In this document: positions 43,632-52,571 of the stretch, in pieces
Layout of the letters: each line of letters begins with the position of its first letter
How positions within the stretch are numbered: the stretch's first letter is position 1
Origin: Thermocrispum municipale DSM 44069
Lineage (GTDB): Bacteria > Actinomycetota > Actinomycetes > Mycobacteriales > Pseudonocardiaceae
DNA length: 64,000 nucleotides
NCBI RefSeq assembly: GCF_000427825.1
Contig: NZ_KE386593.1
Span: forward strand, 124,202 to 188,201
Direction: 5' to 3'
Made by a program: the position numbers and the translations under genes
The notes under the pieces: generated by a model
Told to the model about the DNA's origin: nothing
Seen by the model: the letters and a program-made list of their open reading frames with translations, nothing else
Databases searched by the model: none

Positions 43632-44527
43632 AACTGCTTGACCTCCGCCAATGCCACATCCGCGACGCGCTCCAGCACGGCCTCAGAACCGGCGTAGGGC
43701 TCTTCGGCACGTGGCCAGTGCACGACGATGTCGGTGAACCCCAGCTTGCTTGCGCGGCGCGCCGCCTCGGTGAACGTCTCGACCGACGACAGCGCAGAGG
43801 TCGGGCCACTGTCCAGCATCAACAAGCGCGCGGCCGCGTCCGGTTCCCGGCCTGCCGCCGCGAGCGCCTCGGTGAACTGTTCGGACAGTGTGGCGACACC
43901 GCGCCACCACGACTCTTGGTCATCTCCCCCCTTGCCGGTGGTGATCCAGCCCTGGCCGAACCGGGCGGCCAGCGCCAGCGATCGCGGGCCGTTGGCCGCC
44001 AGCGCGAACGGCACCCGCGGGTGTTGCACGCTGCCCGGCCGGTTCCGGGCCGCGTTCACTGTGTAGTACTTCCCCCGGTAGTCGAACTTGTCCGTGGTGA
44101 GAAGCCCGTCCAAAACTTCGACGAACTCTGCGTATTGCGTGGCCATGTCGGCCTTGCTGCGTTCCGGTTCGCCGATGGTGTCCCGGTCACGCAGGCCCCC
44201 GCTGTCCACCCCGGCGCCGAGGCCGGCGATCAACCGGCCGTCGGAAATGTCGTCCAGGGTGATCAGCTCGCGCATGAACGGCACCGGATGCCGGTAGCTC
44301 GGCGCGGCGACCATCGTGCCCAACTTGATCGTGCTGGTGACCATGGCGGCCGCGGTCAACGTCGGGATCGCCGAGAACCACGGGCCGTCCGCCAGATTGC
44401 GCCACGCCAGGTGGTCGTAGGTCCACGCATGGTCGAATCCGAGCTCTTCCGCGTGCCGCCATTTGGGCTCGCCGGACCACCACCGGTCCTCGGTCAAGAT
44501 CACGATGCCGACACGCACGCGAAGCAC
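43628..44527 (-). CDS. LLM-class F420-dependent oxidoreductase
   Basis: Luciferase-like monooxygenase-fold protein of 299 residues. It has VGIVILTEDRW, AEELGFDHAWTYDHL, IKLGTMVAAPSYRHPVPF and ITLDDISDGRLIAGLGAG, the standard blocks of actinobacterial F420-dependent reductases of this class. It overlaps the downstream hydrolase gene by 4 bases (stop/start), so they probably act together. A GTG at 44518 is an alternative start. Substrate unknown. Confidence 0.88.
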   Translation of the reverse strand: MLRVRVGIVILTEDRWWSGEPKWRHAEELGFDHAWTYDHLAWRNLADGPWFSAIPTLTAAAMVTSTIKLGTMVAAPSYRHPVPFMRELITLDDISDGRLIAGLGAGVDSGGLRDRDTIGEPERSKADMATQYAEFVEVLDGLLTTDKFDYRGKYYTVNAARNRPGSVQHPRVPFALAANGPRSLALAARFGQGWITTGKGGDDQESWWRGVATLSEQFTEALAAAGREPDAAARLLMLDSGPTSALSSVETFTEAARRASKLGFTDIVVHWPRAEEPYAGSEAVLERVADVALAEVKQL

Positions 44528-44634
44528 CGTATCGCCTTAACCCCGCAGGGTGATAGGCCCCATACTGATTGGTAACGAATTACTGCACCCGGCCTACAAC
44601 CAACGTGCCCATGAAGGCGTAGCACACTGGGTGC

Positions 44635-45444
44635 GTGGACAAACCGCACTTGATTGCCTCCGATGTGGACGGCACGCTGCTCACCCCGATGGAACGCATG
44701 AGCGCGCGGACCGCCTCCGTGATCCGCCGCGCCGTGGACGACGACGTGCCGTTCGTACTGGTCACCGGACGCCCTCCGCGATGGATCCCGCCGGTGGCCA
44801 GGATGGCCGAGCTCACCGGGTACGCGGTGTGCGCCAACGGTGCGGTGATCTACGACGTGGGTACCGGCCAGGTGGTGTCGGCGCACGGCCTCGAGCCGGT
44901 GCAGCTGCACGACCTGGCGGACGCGATGTCGCAGGCGCTGCCGGGCGCGCGGCTGGCGTCCGAGCGCGTGGCGACCGGGGACGGCGACGGGCCGCCGCAG
45001 TACGTCTGTGAGTCGGAGTTCCGCAATCCGTGGGGTGACGGCGACGCGTTGCATGCCACCCGCGCCGAGGTACTGGGCAGGCCGGCGATCAAGCTGCTGG
45101 TGAGTGATCCGCGGATGACGTCGGACGAGATGGCCGCGGCGGCCAACGAACTGATCGGGGACCAGTTCGCGGTGACCTACTCGAGCAACTCCGGTCTGAT
45201 CGAGATCGCGGCCAAGACGGTGACGAAGGCGACCGGACTGGCCGAGGTCGCCGAGCGCCTGGACGTGGCCCAGGAGAAGGTGATCGCGTTCGGGGACATG
45301 CCCAACGACGTGGAGATGCTGGACTGGGCGGGCACCGGGGTGGCCATGGCGAACGCACACCCCGAGGTGCTGAAGGTGGCCGACGAAGTGACGGCCAGCA
45401 ACGCCGAGGACGGCGTTGCGCAGGTCCTCGAGCGCTGGTTCTGA
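44635..45444 (+). CDS. Cof-type HAD hydrolase
   Basis: Cytosolic phosphatase of 269 residues of the HAD superfamily with a C2 cap. Motif I is ASDVDGTLL, motif II LVTGRP, motif III has the lysine in AIKLLV/KATGL and motif IV is AFGDMPNDVEML. Such enzymes remove phosphate from sugar phosphates or cofactors. From memory, Rv3813c is the equivalent near the mycobacterial wall genes. The GTG at 44635 is the likely start. Confidence 0.9.
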   Translation: MDKPHLIASDVDGTLLTPMERMSARTASVIRRAVDDDVPFVLVTGRPPRWIPPVARMAELTGYAVCANGAVIYDVGTGQVVSAHGLEPVQLHDLADAMSQALPGARLASERVATGDGDGPPQYVCESEFRNPWGDGDALHATRAEVLGRPAIKLLVSDPRMTSDEMAAAANELIGDQFAVTYSSNSGLIEIAAKTVTKATGLAEVAERLDVAQEKVIAFGDMPNDVEMLDWAGTGVAMANAHPEVLKVADEVTASNAEDGVAQVLERWF

Positions 45445-45448
45445 AGGC

Positions 45449-45473
45449 GGGACGGAGTCACCGGATCCGTCCC
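45449..45473 (+). terminator. Hairpin terminator after the HAD gene
   Basis: GGGACGGA (45449-45456) and TCCGTCCC (45466-45473) make a perfect 8-bp stem with a 9-base loop, 5 bases past the HAD stop. A second GC-rich hairpin around 45613-45637 (GGGCGGCGCAGC/GCTGCCCGCCC) may serve the convergent PlsC gene. The rest of the gap to 45672 holds no gene. Confidence 0.7.
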
Positions 45474-45672
45474 TTGACCGCGGGCGGAGCGCCACCGGAC
45501 TCGATGCCGGCGCGCAGGCCTGCCCTGGGCCGGAGAGCGGCCGGACCCGTGTCCGGCACGCAGACTGGCCGGTGTGGCGCTACCGAACTGTCGCCGGCGC
45601 GAACGCCTCTCGGGCGGCGCAGCGCTGCCCGCCCCCGGCGCGAAGCGCCCGCCGACCGGTCCTGACCGCCCG

Positions 45673-46407
45673 TTACTTCCGCTTCTTGTCCAACTCCGCC
45701 GCCTCCTCCGGCGTGGGCGCCGTGCCACCCAGGTGCGCGGGCAGCCACCACGGATCCTCACCGGGCGCGGGCTGGTCCGGGTAGTCGGCCTGCGCCTTGT
45801 CCAGCAGTGCCTGCATCCGAACCCGCAGATCCTGGGTCAGGCTCTGGTAGTCGTCATCCTCGCGCGGGTGCAGCGGTGCGCCGGCCAGGATGGTGATCGG
45901 CACCCGGCGCTGGAACAGCTTCTTCGGCCTGCCCTTGGTCCACAACCGCTGCGAACCCCACACCGCCATCGGAATCACCGGCACGCCCGCCTCGGCGGCC
46001 ATCCGCACCGCACCGGTCTTGAGTTCCTTCACGGTGAACGACCGGCTGATCGTGGCCTCCGGGAACACCCCGACCAGTTCGCCGTCGTGCAGCGCCCGCA
46101 CCGCTTCCCGATACGAGCCCGCGCCCGCGGCCCGGTCGACCGAGATGTGCCGCATGCCGCGCATCAACGGCCCGGAGATGCGATGGTCGAACACCTCACG
46201 CTTGGCCATGAATCGCACCAGGCGCTTGACCGGCTGCGCGCCGAACCCGCAGAAGATGAAGTCGAGATAGCTGACGTGCGTGCAGGCGATGACCGCGCCC
46301 CCGGTGGCCGGGATGTGCTCGGTTCCCCGGATGTCGAACTTGAGCCCGAGGGCTTTGAACGCTGCCTTGGCGGCCATGACCACCGGTGGGTAGACGAGTT
46401 CTGCCAT
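45673..46407 (-). CDS. 1-acylglycerol-3-phosphate acyltransferase-family protein (PlsC)
   Basis: Membrane-associated acyltransferase of 244 residues. It has the catalytic HxxxxD in THVSYLDF, the substrate motif VFPEATIS (usual FPEGTRS), and IPMAVWGSQRLWTK, in PlsC order. It would transfer an acyl group to a phosphate-bearing lipid such as lysophosphatidic acid or a mannoside. From memory, several PlsC paralogues lie at the equivalent mycobacterial position (Rv3814c-Rv3816c). The C-terminus is charged (PTPEEAAELDKKRK). Confidence 0.92.
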   Translation of the reverse strand: MAELVYPPVVMAAKAAFKALGLKFDIRGTEHIPATGGAVIACTHVSYLDFIFCGFGAQPVKRLVRFMAKREVFDHRISGPLMRGMRHISVDRAAGAGSYREAVRALHDGELVGVFPEATISRSFTVKELKTGAVRMAAEAGVPVIPMAVWGSQRLWTKGRPKKLFQRRVPITILAGAPLHPREDDDYQSLTQDLRVRMQALLDKAQADYPDQPAPGEDPWWLPAHLGGTAPTPEEAAELDKKRK

Positions 46408-46496
46408 GTACGCAGGTTACGGCACCGTAGGTTGTGCGTGGGGTATCCGCGACAAGGACCACCCCGACGCCCGAACATCGTGCCGCGAGTCCGCGG

Positions 46497-47306
46497 TCAC
46501 GCGGCCGACGGCACCGCCACGAACTGCGACCGCACGGCGGGCGCGTAGCCGTCCCGGTGCCCGGCCACATTCGGGTGGTAGGACTCGAGAATCGGGTTCG
46601 ACAGCCCGTTCACCCATTCCACGTCGTCGCACACCGCGTGACCGGTCCACGAACCGCGCACGTCGACGAACGTGAATCCGTGTGCCGATGCTCGGCCGCC
46701 GATCGTGCCCGCCAGCAAATCCGCGGTCTCGTTCAGCCGCTGCTGTTCCTCCGGGCTGATCCGTGCCAGCGCATTGCATTCCTCGCCGTTGAACAGCCGC
46801 GGATAACCGACCACGATCACCTTCGCATTCGGCGCCCGGTTCCGAATATCGGTGTACAAGCCGTCCAGCCGTCCCGGCAGCTCGTCGCGAATGATGCGGT
46901 TCGCCTCGTCGATGTCGCCCCAGCAGGTCCACGGCCACGGCCGCGCACAGGACGTGATCACGTCGGCGAAACCGGCGTCGTTGCCGCCGACCTGCACCGT
47001 CACCATCGTGGTCGACGAGCTGAGCCCGCCCAGCTGGCTTCCCCGCACGTCGGCGACCCGAGCTCCGGAGCACGAGGCGAACGTCAGCTGTGCGCCGGTC
47101 GACGCCGCGACGAGCACCGGATACGCCTTCGGCGACCGGTAACACTCGCCGCTGTCCGAGTAATACTCGCGCGTCCCGACGCCGGAACTGTAGGAATCGC
47201 CCAACGCCACATAAGCGCCTGCCGCGTGCGCAGAACCAACGCCGACAAAGGCAGCTGCCGCGGCGAACAGAACCACCACAACCGCACGGATCGATCTCCC
47301 GGCCAT
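46497..47306 (-). CDS. Secreted SGNH/GDSL esterase-lipase
   Basis: Exported esterase of 269 residues with a signal peptide (MAGRSIRAVVVVLFAAAAAF, cleaved near AHA-AG). The nucleophile block is ALGDSYSSGVG, block III is QVGGNDAGF and the His/Asp block is ESYHPNVAGHRDGY, as in SEST-type lipases. Cysteines (YRSPKAYP region, ASCSGA, CARPWPWTC, ECNAL, AVCDD) suggest three disulfides typical of these enzymes. The ATG at 47306 fits the signal peptide. It is divergent from the third DUF6541 gene; action on wall-linked acyl groups is a guess. Confidence 0.92.
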   Translation of the reverse strand: MAGRSIRAVVVVLFAAAAAFVGVGSAHAAGAYVALGDSYSSGVGTREYYSDSGECYRSPKAYPVLVAASTGAQLTFASCSGARVADVRGSQLGGLSSSTTMVTVQVGGNDAGFADVITSCARPWPWTCWGDIDEANRIIRDELPGRLDGLYTDIRNRAPNAKVIVVGYPRLFNGEECNALARISPEEQQRLNETADLLAGTIGGRASAHGFTFVDVRGSWTGHAVCDDVEWVNGLSNPILESYHPNVAGHRDGYAPAVRSQFVAVPSAA

Positions 47307-47538
47307 TCCCACCAGCTCCCTCGCCCGCGAGGAGCCGGTCAGCAGGAAACCGGGCTCCCCGTGCTGTTGTTCACTTGTCCGCGGACGAGAATCGCGCACC
47401 GCCCACCCGGCCGACAAGGTCCGAAATGGTGGTCATCCGGACCGGTGATTGCCAGATAGAAGGCATACGGCACACTGGTGATCATCTGGTCCCGGCGCCG
47501 CAAACCGCGCCGATCGTGCTCTGGGAAAACACGGCGCC

Positions 47539-49509
47539 ATGCCCACACCTTTGGATTTCGTGACCGCGGCTGCCACGCTGCTCACCATGGCCGCGGCGAT
47601 ATTCCTGCCCGGCTTGGCCATCGGCGCGGCAGCCGGCTTGCGCGGCTGGATTCTCGCGGGGAGTGCCCCCGTTCTGAGCTACGCGGCGGTGGGCGTCGCC
47701 GGCCCGTGGTTCGCTCTTGCCGGAGTGCCGTTCACGCTGACCACGGTCGCCTTGTTCGTCGTCGCTCTTGCGGCTCTTGCGGCACTGCTCCGCCGCCGTT
47801 GGCCCTCGCGTCAGCCGGCGAGAAGGACGCCGTGGTCGCGGCACGCGCACCAGGGTGTGGTGGTTTTCCTGCTGCTGGGCGCGCTCATCGGTGGCTTCAC
47901 CGTGCTGTGGGGCATGGGCGGTCTGCACGCCATCCCACAGGGCTTCGACACCCCGCTGCACGCCAACGGCATCCGCTACATCGCCGAAACCGGCGACGGC
48001 AGTTTGCACGGGATGAACAGCGTGCATCGCTGGGGCGACACCGAGAAGCTGTTCTACCCGAACGCCTACCACCTGCTCGGCGCACTCGTCTACCAGATCA
48101 TCGGGGCGCCGATCCCGGCGATACTGAACGCGAATTCCGTGCTGACGCCGGGGCTGCTCGCGTTGTCCCTGGTGACCATGGTGCGGGTGTTCCGCGGGCG
48201 CGCGGTGTTCGCCGGCGCCGTCGCGGTGCTTGCCGTCGTCCCCGCGACCCTGCTCTACGCCATGCTGGCCGGGCCGCTGCTGCCGTTCATGCTGGCCATG
48301 GCGCTCCTGCCGGTGCTTCCCGCACTGTTGGCCCACTACCTCGAGCGGCCCGCGAGCGACACCGGATTCGTCCTGGTTGCAGGGGCCGTCGGAGCGCTCT
48401 CGGTGCACAGCTCGACGGCGTTCTCCTGCCTGCTGTTCGTGATCCCGCTGCTGGTCTACCGGTGGCGACGGAACCTGCCGCGGCTCCGCCGCGATGCCGT
48501 CGCGCTGCTCTGCGCGGGTGTGGCGGCTGCCGTCGTCGCGGCGCCGCACCTGGTGGGCGCGGTGGGGCGCGCCGCGAGCCCGTATCCGTACAGCGGCTGG
48601 CCGTCGCATCGCAGCATTCCCGAAGCACTGGCCCAGTTGTTCAGCTTCCGGTCCTCCGGCGGCATCAGCCACATCGCACTGCTCGTGGTCACCGTCGTCG
48701 GCATCCTGACCTGTCGCAGGCTGGGGCGATTGCGGTGGATGGGCGCGACCGCGGTCATCGCCGGGACGCTGTGGGTGTTGGTCGCCGCGTTCGACGACGA
48801 GTTCGTGGTGACCCTGGCCAGGCCGTGGTGGGACGACCCGATGCGCCTGATGGCCCTGGCCGCGATGCCGTTGACCGTGCTGGCCGCGCACGGCATCTCG
48901 GAGATCCAGCGCTGGTTGCGCAACGCCTTGGACGCCCGCGTCTTCCACCCGCGCGACCTGCATCCGTCCGCCAGGGCAGCGACCACGGCTGCCGTGGCGG
49001 TGGCTCTGTTCTGCCTGGCCAGCGGCGGCTTCTACGTCCGGTCCAACGCCGAACTCGTCGGCGCACACATCGGGCACGGCCGCGTGGTCACCCCCGGCGA
49101 AGCCCAGGCCATGATCGAGCTAGGCAAGATCGCCGCGCCCGGTGAGTGGGTGATGAACGACCGCTACGACGGCACGGTGTGGACCTACGCGCTCAGCGGT
49201 GTGCGGACGGTGGCCGGGCATTTCGGCGGCGCGCTGCTCCCGTCGGACGCCAAGCTGCTGGCCAGGAAGTTCAACGAGTACTCGGACAACACCGACGTGC
49301 GCGCAGCGGTGAAGCGGCGCAACGTGAAATGGGTGATCGTCGGTCGCAAGGGCTTCCTGCCGCATTTCCGGCGCCAGCCGGGGATGACCGGCCTGGAGAA
49401 GGCGCCCTTCCTGCGCGAGGTCTATCGCAACGACGACGCGGTGATCTACCGAATCCTCGGAACACCGAGTACGACCGAAGGCGCCATCAAACAGGTCGCC
49501 GACCGGTGA
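47539..49509 (+). CDS. DUF6541-type membrane protein, copy C (GT-C-like)
   Basis: Third paralogue, 656 residues, more diverged. It keeps HANGIRYIAETGDG, FYPNAYHLLGALVY and the C-terminal WVMNDRYDGTVWTYALSGVR, but the loop before reads GFDTPLH in place of RWDPVFH, so Trp is lost and Asp kept. Topology is the same. It ends 2 bases before the convergent flippase-like gene. The change in the putative donor-site loop suggests a different sugar or linkage; unproven. Confidence 0.8.
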   Translation: MPTPLDFVTAAATLLTMAAAIFLPGLAIGAAAGLRGWILAGSAPVLSYAAVGVAGPWFALAGVPFTLTTVALFVVALAALAALLRRRWPSRQPARRTPWSRHAHQGVVVFLLLGALIGGFTVLWGMGGLHAIPQGFDTPLHANGIRYIAETGDGSLHGMNSVHRWGDTEKLFYPNAYHLLGALVYQIIGAPIPAILNANSVLTPGLLALSLVTMVRVFRGRAVFAGAVAVLAVVPATLLYAMLAGPLLPFMLAMALLPVLPALLAHYLERPASDTGFVLVAGAVGALSVHSSTAFSCLLFVIPLLVYRWRRNLPRLRRDAVALLCAGVAAAVVAAPHLVGAVGRAASPYPYSGWPSHRSIPEALAQLFSFRSSGGISHIALLVVTVVGILTCRRLGRLRWMGATAVIAGTLWVLVAAFDDEFVVTLARPWWDDPMRLMALAAMPLTVLAAHGISEIQRWLRNALDARVFHPRDLHPSARAATTAAVAVALFCLASGGFYVRSNAELVGAHIGHGRVVTPGEAQAMIELGKIAAPGEWVMNDRYDGTVWTYALSGVRTVAGHFGGALLPSDAKLLARKFNEYSDNTDVRAAVKRRNVKWVIVGRKGFLPHFRRQPGMTGLEKAPFLREVYRNDDAVIYRILGTPSTTEGAIKQVADR

Positions 49510-49511
49510 CC

Positions 49512-50564
49512 TTACTTGGCCGGTGTCTCGTCGGCCCGCTTGTCCGCACCGGCCGCGTCGCCCCGCAACTTCATCTTGGCCGCCGCGATAGCCCCGCCCG
49601 CGGTGATCAGGTCGGCCATCAGGAACATCGCCCGGGACACCACGGCGAACGCCCCTGCCTGCACCGGGTCGATACCCGACGCGACCAGCAACGCGACGAT
49701 GACCACCTCACGGGCACCCACGCCCGCGGGAAGGATGAACGCCACCGTGCCCGCGGTCATGGCCAACGCCATGGCGCCGATGCACAGCAGCAGCCCGGTC
49801 CAGCCCGGCGCGCCGACCGAGTTGGCCAGCAGCCACAGGTGCAGGCCGTGGAAGAGCTTGGCCACCGACGAGGCGCCCAGCACCTTGCCGATCATGCCCC
49901 AGCGCAGCTGGTGGTCCAGCGGCTGCCGACGCAGAATGCGCAGCGCCAGCGAGGTCAGCCAGGTGAGCACCTTCGGGTGCAGGGTGATCAGGCCGACCGG
50001 CAGCACCAGCAGCATCCAGCGGGCGTTCGGGCTGGTGGCGAAGATCTCCGGCAGCGCGATCAGGCCGAAGAACATGGCCGAGACCATGATGATGCCCAGG
50101 TGCACCAGCGTCGCGACGAACACCCGGGCGCGGGCCAGGCCCGCCTGCTTGCCGAGCTCCATCTGCAGCAGGTAGCCCCACACCGACCCGGGCACGTACT
50201 TGCCGAGCTGGCCGACCAGGTAGATCTGCGCGCCGGTGCGGTAGCCGATCGGCGGGCCCAGGTCGTCGACGATGACCTGCCAGCCGTACACCGTCGCCGC
50301 CATCGACGCGACCACCGCGGCCAGCGACAACACCGACGACTGCCACGGGATGTCCCGCAAGGTGTCCCAGAACTCGCCCCAATTGGCCCACAGCTGGTAG
50401 GCGGCGAAACCGACCACCACGACGACGGCCAGCCAGCGCAGCGCATTGATGATCTGGGTGCGCCGGGAGGACTTGGTCAGCACCGCGGGCGACGCTTCGG
50501 CGACGCCGTCAGCGCCTTTGTCGGCCGCAGGCTCCTCCTGCACGGCCGTGTCAATGTTCTCCAC
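49512..50564 (-). CDS. Flippase-like membrane protein (LPG synthase TM-domain family)
   Basis: Membrane protein of 350 residues with eight helices of the lysylphosphatidylglycerol-synthase-TM/UPF0104 group: LGPPIGYRTGAQIYLVGQLGKYVPGSVWG is the family signature and FILPAGVGAREVVIVALL the C-terminal one. The catalytic tRNA-dependent domain of MprF is absent; this stand-alone part is thought to flip lipids or lipid-linked sugars. It overlaps the LpxA-type gene by 14 bases on the same strand, so the two products probably act on the same lipid or glycan. Confidence 0.88.
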   Translation of the reverse strand: MENIDTAVQEEPAADKGADGVAEASPAVLTKSSRRTQIINALRWLAVVVVVGFAAYQLWANWGEFWDTLRDIPWQSSVLSLAAVVASMAATVYGWQVIVDDLGPPIGYRTGAQIYLVGQLGKYVPGSVWGYLLQMELGKQAGLARARVFVATLVHLGIIMVSAMFFGLIALPEIFATSPNARWMLLVLPVGLITLHPKVLTWLTSLALRILRRQPLDHQLRWGMIGKVLGASSVAKLFHGLHLWLLANSVGAPGWTGLLLCIGAMALAMTAGTVAFILPAGVGAREVVIVALLVASGIDPVQAGAFAVVSRAMFLMADLITAGGAIAAAKMKLRGDAAGADKRADETPAK

Positions 50565-51267
50565 GGTGTCCTTCCCGAGCCCACTTCGTCAGCAGCTTCG
50601 CCAGTTCCGCCGGCAGCTCGGGCAGCTCACCGGCACCTTGCAACACGTAGGACTCGAGCTGCGCGATCGCCTCGGCAGAGACTCCCCGACGGCTCAACCC
50701 CACCACGTTCATGCCGGATACCCGGGCAGGAACGCCTCTACTGATGGTGAAGGGTGGCAATTCACGGGTGACAGCCGCCCCCATGCCAACCATTGCGCCG
50801 GGACCGATCCGGCCGCGCTGATGCACCACCACACCGAGCCCGAGGTTGGCCAGCGACCACACCTCGCTGTGTCCACCGATCACCACGTTCGATCCCAGTG
50901 TGACACCGTCGCCGATCTGGCAGTCGTGCGCGACATGCGCGCTGCGCAGGAAATACCCGTCGCTGCCGATGCTGGTAGGCCGTTTGGTCCCCTGATGGAC
51001 GCTGCAGTATTCGCGGATGCGGTTGCCGTCGCCGACGCGCACGCCGAACCCGTCCCGCTCGGGATCACCCGACGGGGGGTCCTCCCACGCCGCCGGGTGG
51101 GGCGCACCACGGTCCGAGGCCGGAGTGCCGATGACGCAGTGCGGGCCGATCCAGTTGTTCGAGCCGATGACCGTCGGGCCGACGATCACTGCATAGGGTC
51201 CGATGTCGTTGCCGTCGCCCAGTTCGACGCCATCGCCGATGACCGCCGTCGGGTGGATCCGGTTCGC
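50551..51267 (-). CDS. LpxA-family acyltransferase (UDP-sugar N/O-acyltransferase)
   Basis: Left-handed beta-helix enzyme of 238 residues. It starts IHPTAVIGDGVELGDGN and has VGDGNRIREYCSVHQGT, the LpxA substrate motif, the catalytic pair in SAHVAHDC (His112, His115, equal to E. coli His122/His125) and the C-terminal GMNVVGLSRRGVSAEAI, which matches the conserved N.GL.RRG of LpxA. Hence a true member of the acyl-ACP:UDP-GlcNAc acyltransferase family, in an organism with no sign of lipid A. The GTG at 51267 follows a weak GGACGAG. It is divergent from an aminotransferase/oxidoreductase pair of the GnnB/GnnA type. Confidence 0.9.
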   Translation of the reverse strand, partial: ANRIHPTAVIGDGVELGDGNDIGPYAVIVGPTVIGSNNWIGPHCVIGTPASDRGAPHPAAWEDPPSGDPERDGFGVRVGDGNRIREYCSVHQGTKRPTSIGSDGYFLRSAHVAHDCQIGDGVTLGSNVVIGGHSEVWSLANLGLGVVVHQRGRIGPGAMVGMGAAVTRELPPFTISRGVPARVSGMNVVGLSRRGVSAEAIAQLESYVLQGAGELPELPAELAKLLTKWAREGHRGEH

Positions 51268-51464
51268 CACGTCTCGTCCGTTCGGTCTGCGCCGCACTCT
51301 CGCCGCCCGCGCCATCGGGGCGCGGCCCGGGTGCGGATCCGCACGCACCGTCCCGGTAGCCTGGCCGGGGCTCGCGCCGCCTGGTTACGGGCGGCAGCCA
51401 CCCTACCCGACCCGGTCACCCGCACCGGCTAGCAGGCAACCAGCATGTTGGGGAGCGCAGTGTC

Positions 51465-52571
51465 ATGATCCCGATCACCGTCGTCGACGTCGCCGACGCC
51501 GAGCCACTCGTGGCGGAGGTGTTGCGGTCCGGGGTCATCGCCCAAGGGCCGATGGTCAAACGGTTCGAAGGGCTCTTCGCCGAAGTGGCAGGCACCAAGC
51601 ACGCGGTGGCGGTGAACAGCGGCACCACGGCGCTGGTGGCCAGCGTGCAGGCGCTGGGCCTGCGACCGGGCGACGAGGTCATCACGTCGCCGTTCACGTT
51701 CGTCGCGACGCTCAACGCCGTGCTGGAAGCGGGCGCCACGGTCCGGTTCGCCGACATCCGCGCGGACGACTTCAACCTCGACCCGGATGCCGTGGCGGAC
51801 GCGATCACCGAGCGCACCAAGGCGATCATGCCGGTCCACCTGTACGGGCAGACCGCGGACATGGGTGCGCTGATGCCGCTGGCCGACGAGCGCGGGCTGC
51901 ACGTGATCGAGGATGCCGCGCAGGCCGTCGGCGCGAAGTTCGACGGCAAGCCCGCGGGCTCGTTCGGCGTCGGGTGTTTCTCGCTGTACGCGACGAAGAA
52001 CGTGACCACGGCCGAAGGCGGCGTGGTCACCACCAGCGACGACGACCTGGCGGACCGGCTGCGAGTGCTGCGTAACCAGGGCATGCGCGCCCGCTACCAG
52101 TACGAGATGGCCGGCCACAACTACCGGATGACCGACGTGCACGCGGCGATCGGCATCCCGCAGATGGAGCGGATCGCCGAGCTGACCGCCAAGCGTCAGC
52201 GCAACGCGCAGCGGCTGACCGAAGGGCTGACGGGCACACCAGGGTTGAAGCTGCCGCAGGTGCTGCCCGGCCGCGAACACGTCTGGCACCAGTACACCGT
52301 CCAGGTGCTGCCGGACGCCGCGATGTCCCGCGACGAGCTGGCGGCGGCGCTGACCGAGCGGGGCGTCGGCAACGGCATCTACTACCCGAAGCTGGTCTTC
52401 GACTACGACTGCTACCGCGGCCACCCACAGGTTCCCCAGGTCAAGGTGGCGGACTTCCCGACCGCGGCCGCGGCGGCCGAGCAGGTCCTGTCGCTGCCGG
52501 TGCACGCCGCGCTGACCGACGAGGAACTGACCACGATCATCACCACCGTGCGAGAGGTTCTCGGCGCATGA
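51465..52571 (+). CDS. DegT/DnrJ/EryC1-family sugar aminotransferase (GnnB/WbpE-like)
   Basis: PLP-dependent aminotransferase of 368 residues acting on a keto-sugar nucleotide. Sites are NSGTTALVASVQALGL, HLYGQTADM, VIEDAAQAVGA and the PLP lysine Lys178 in FSLYATKNVTTAEGG. The next gene is a Gfo/Idh/MocA oxidoreductase overlapping by 4 bases (ATGA at 52568), the pairing used to make 3-amino sugars (oxidise C3, then transaminate). With the divergent LpxA gene this suggests UDP-GlcNAc3N-type synthesis. The exact sugar is inference. Confidence 0.93.
   Translation: MIPITVVDVADAEPLVAEVLRSGVIAQGPMVKRFEGLFAEVAGTKHAVAVNSGTTALVASVQALGLRPGDEVITSPFTFVATLNAVLEAGATVRFADIRADDFNLDPDAVADAITERTKAIMPVHLYGQTADMGALMPLADERGLHVIEDAAQAVGAKFDGKPAGSFGVGCFSLYATKNVTTAEGGVVTTSDDDLADRLRVLRNQGMRARYQYEMAGHNYRMTDVHAAIGIPQMERIAELTAKRQRNAQRLTEGLTGTPGLKLPQVLPGREHVWHQYTVQVLPDAAMSRDELAAALTERGVGNGIYYPKLVFDYDCYRGHPQVPQVKVADFPTAAAAAEQVLSLPVHAALTDEELTTIITTVREVLGA

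Noticed and set aside
45449-45672. Possible small gene between the HAD and PlsC genes
   Set aside because: The frames there are short and Arg/Ala-rich; the sequence is dominated by two hairpins and fits a bidirectional end region.
49512-51267. Sign of a Gram-negative or contaminated segment because of the LpxA protein
   Set aside because: Codon use, GC content and flanking actinobacterial genes are continuous, and no other lipid A genes are present.
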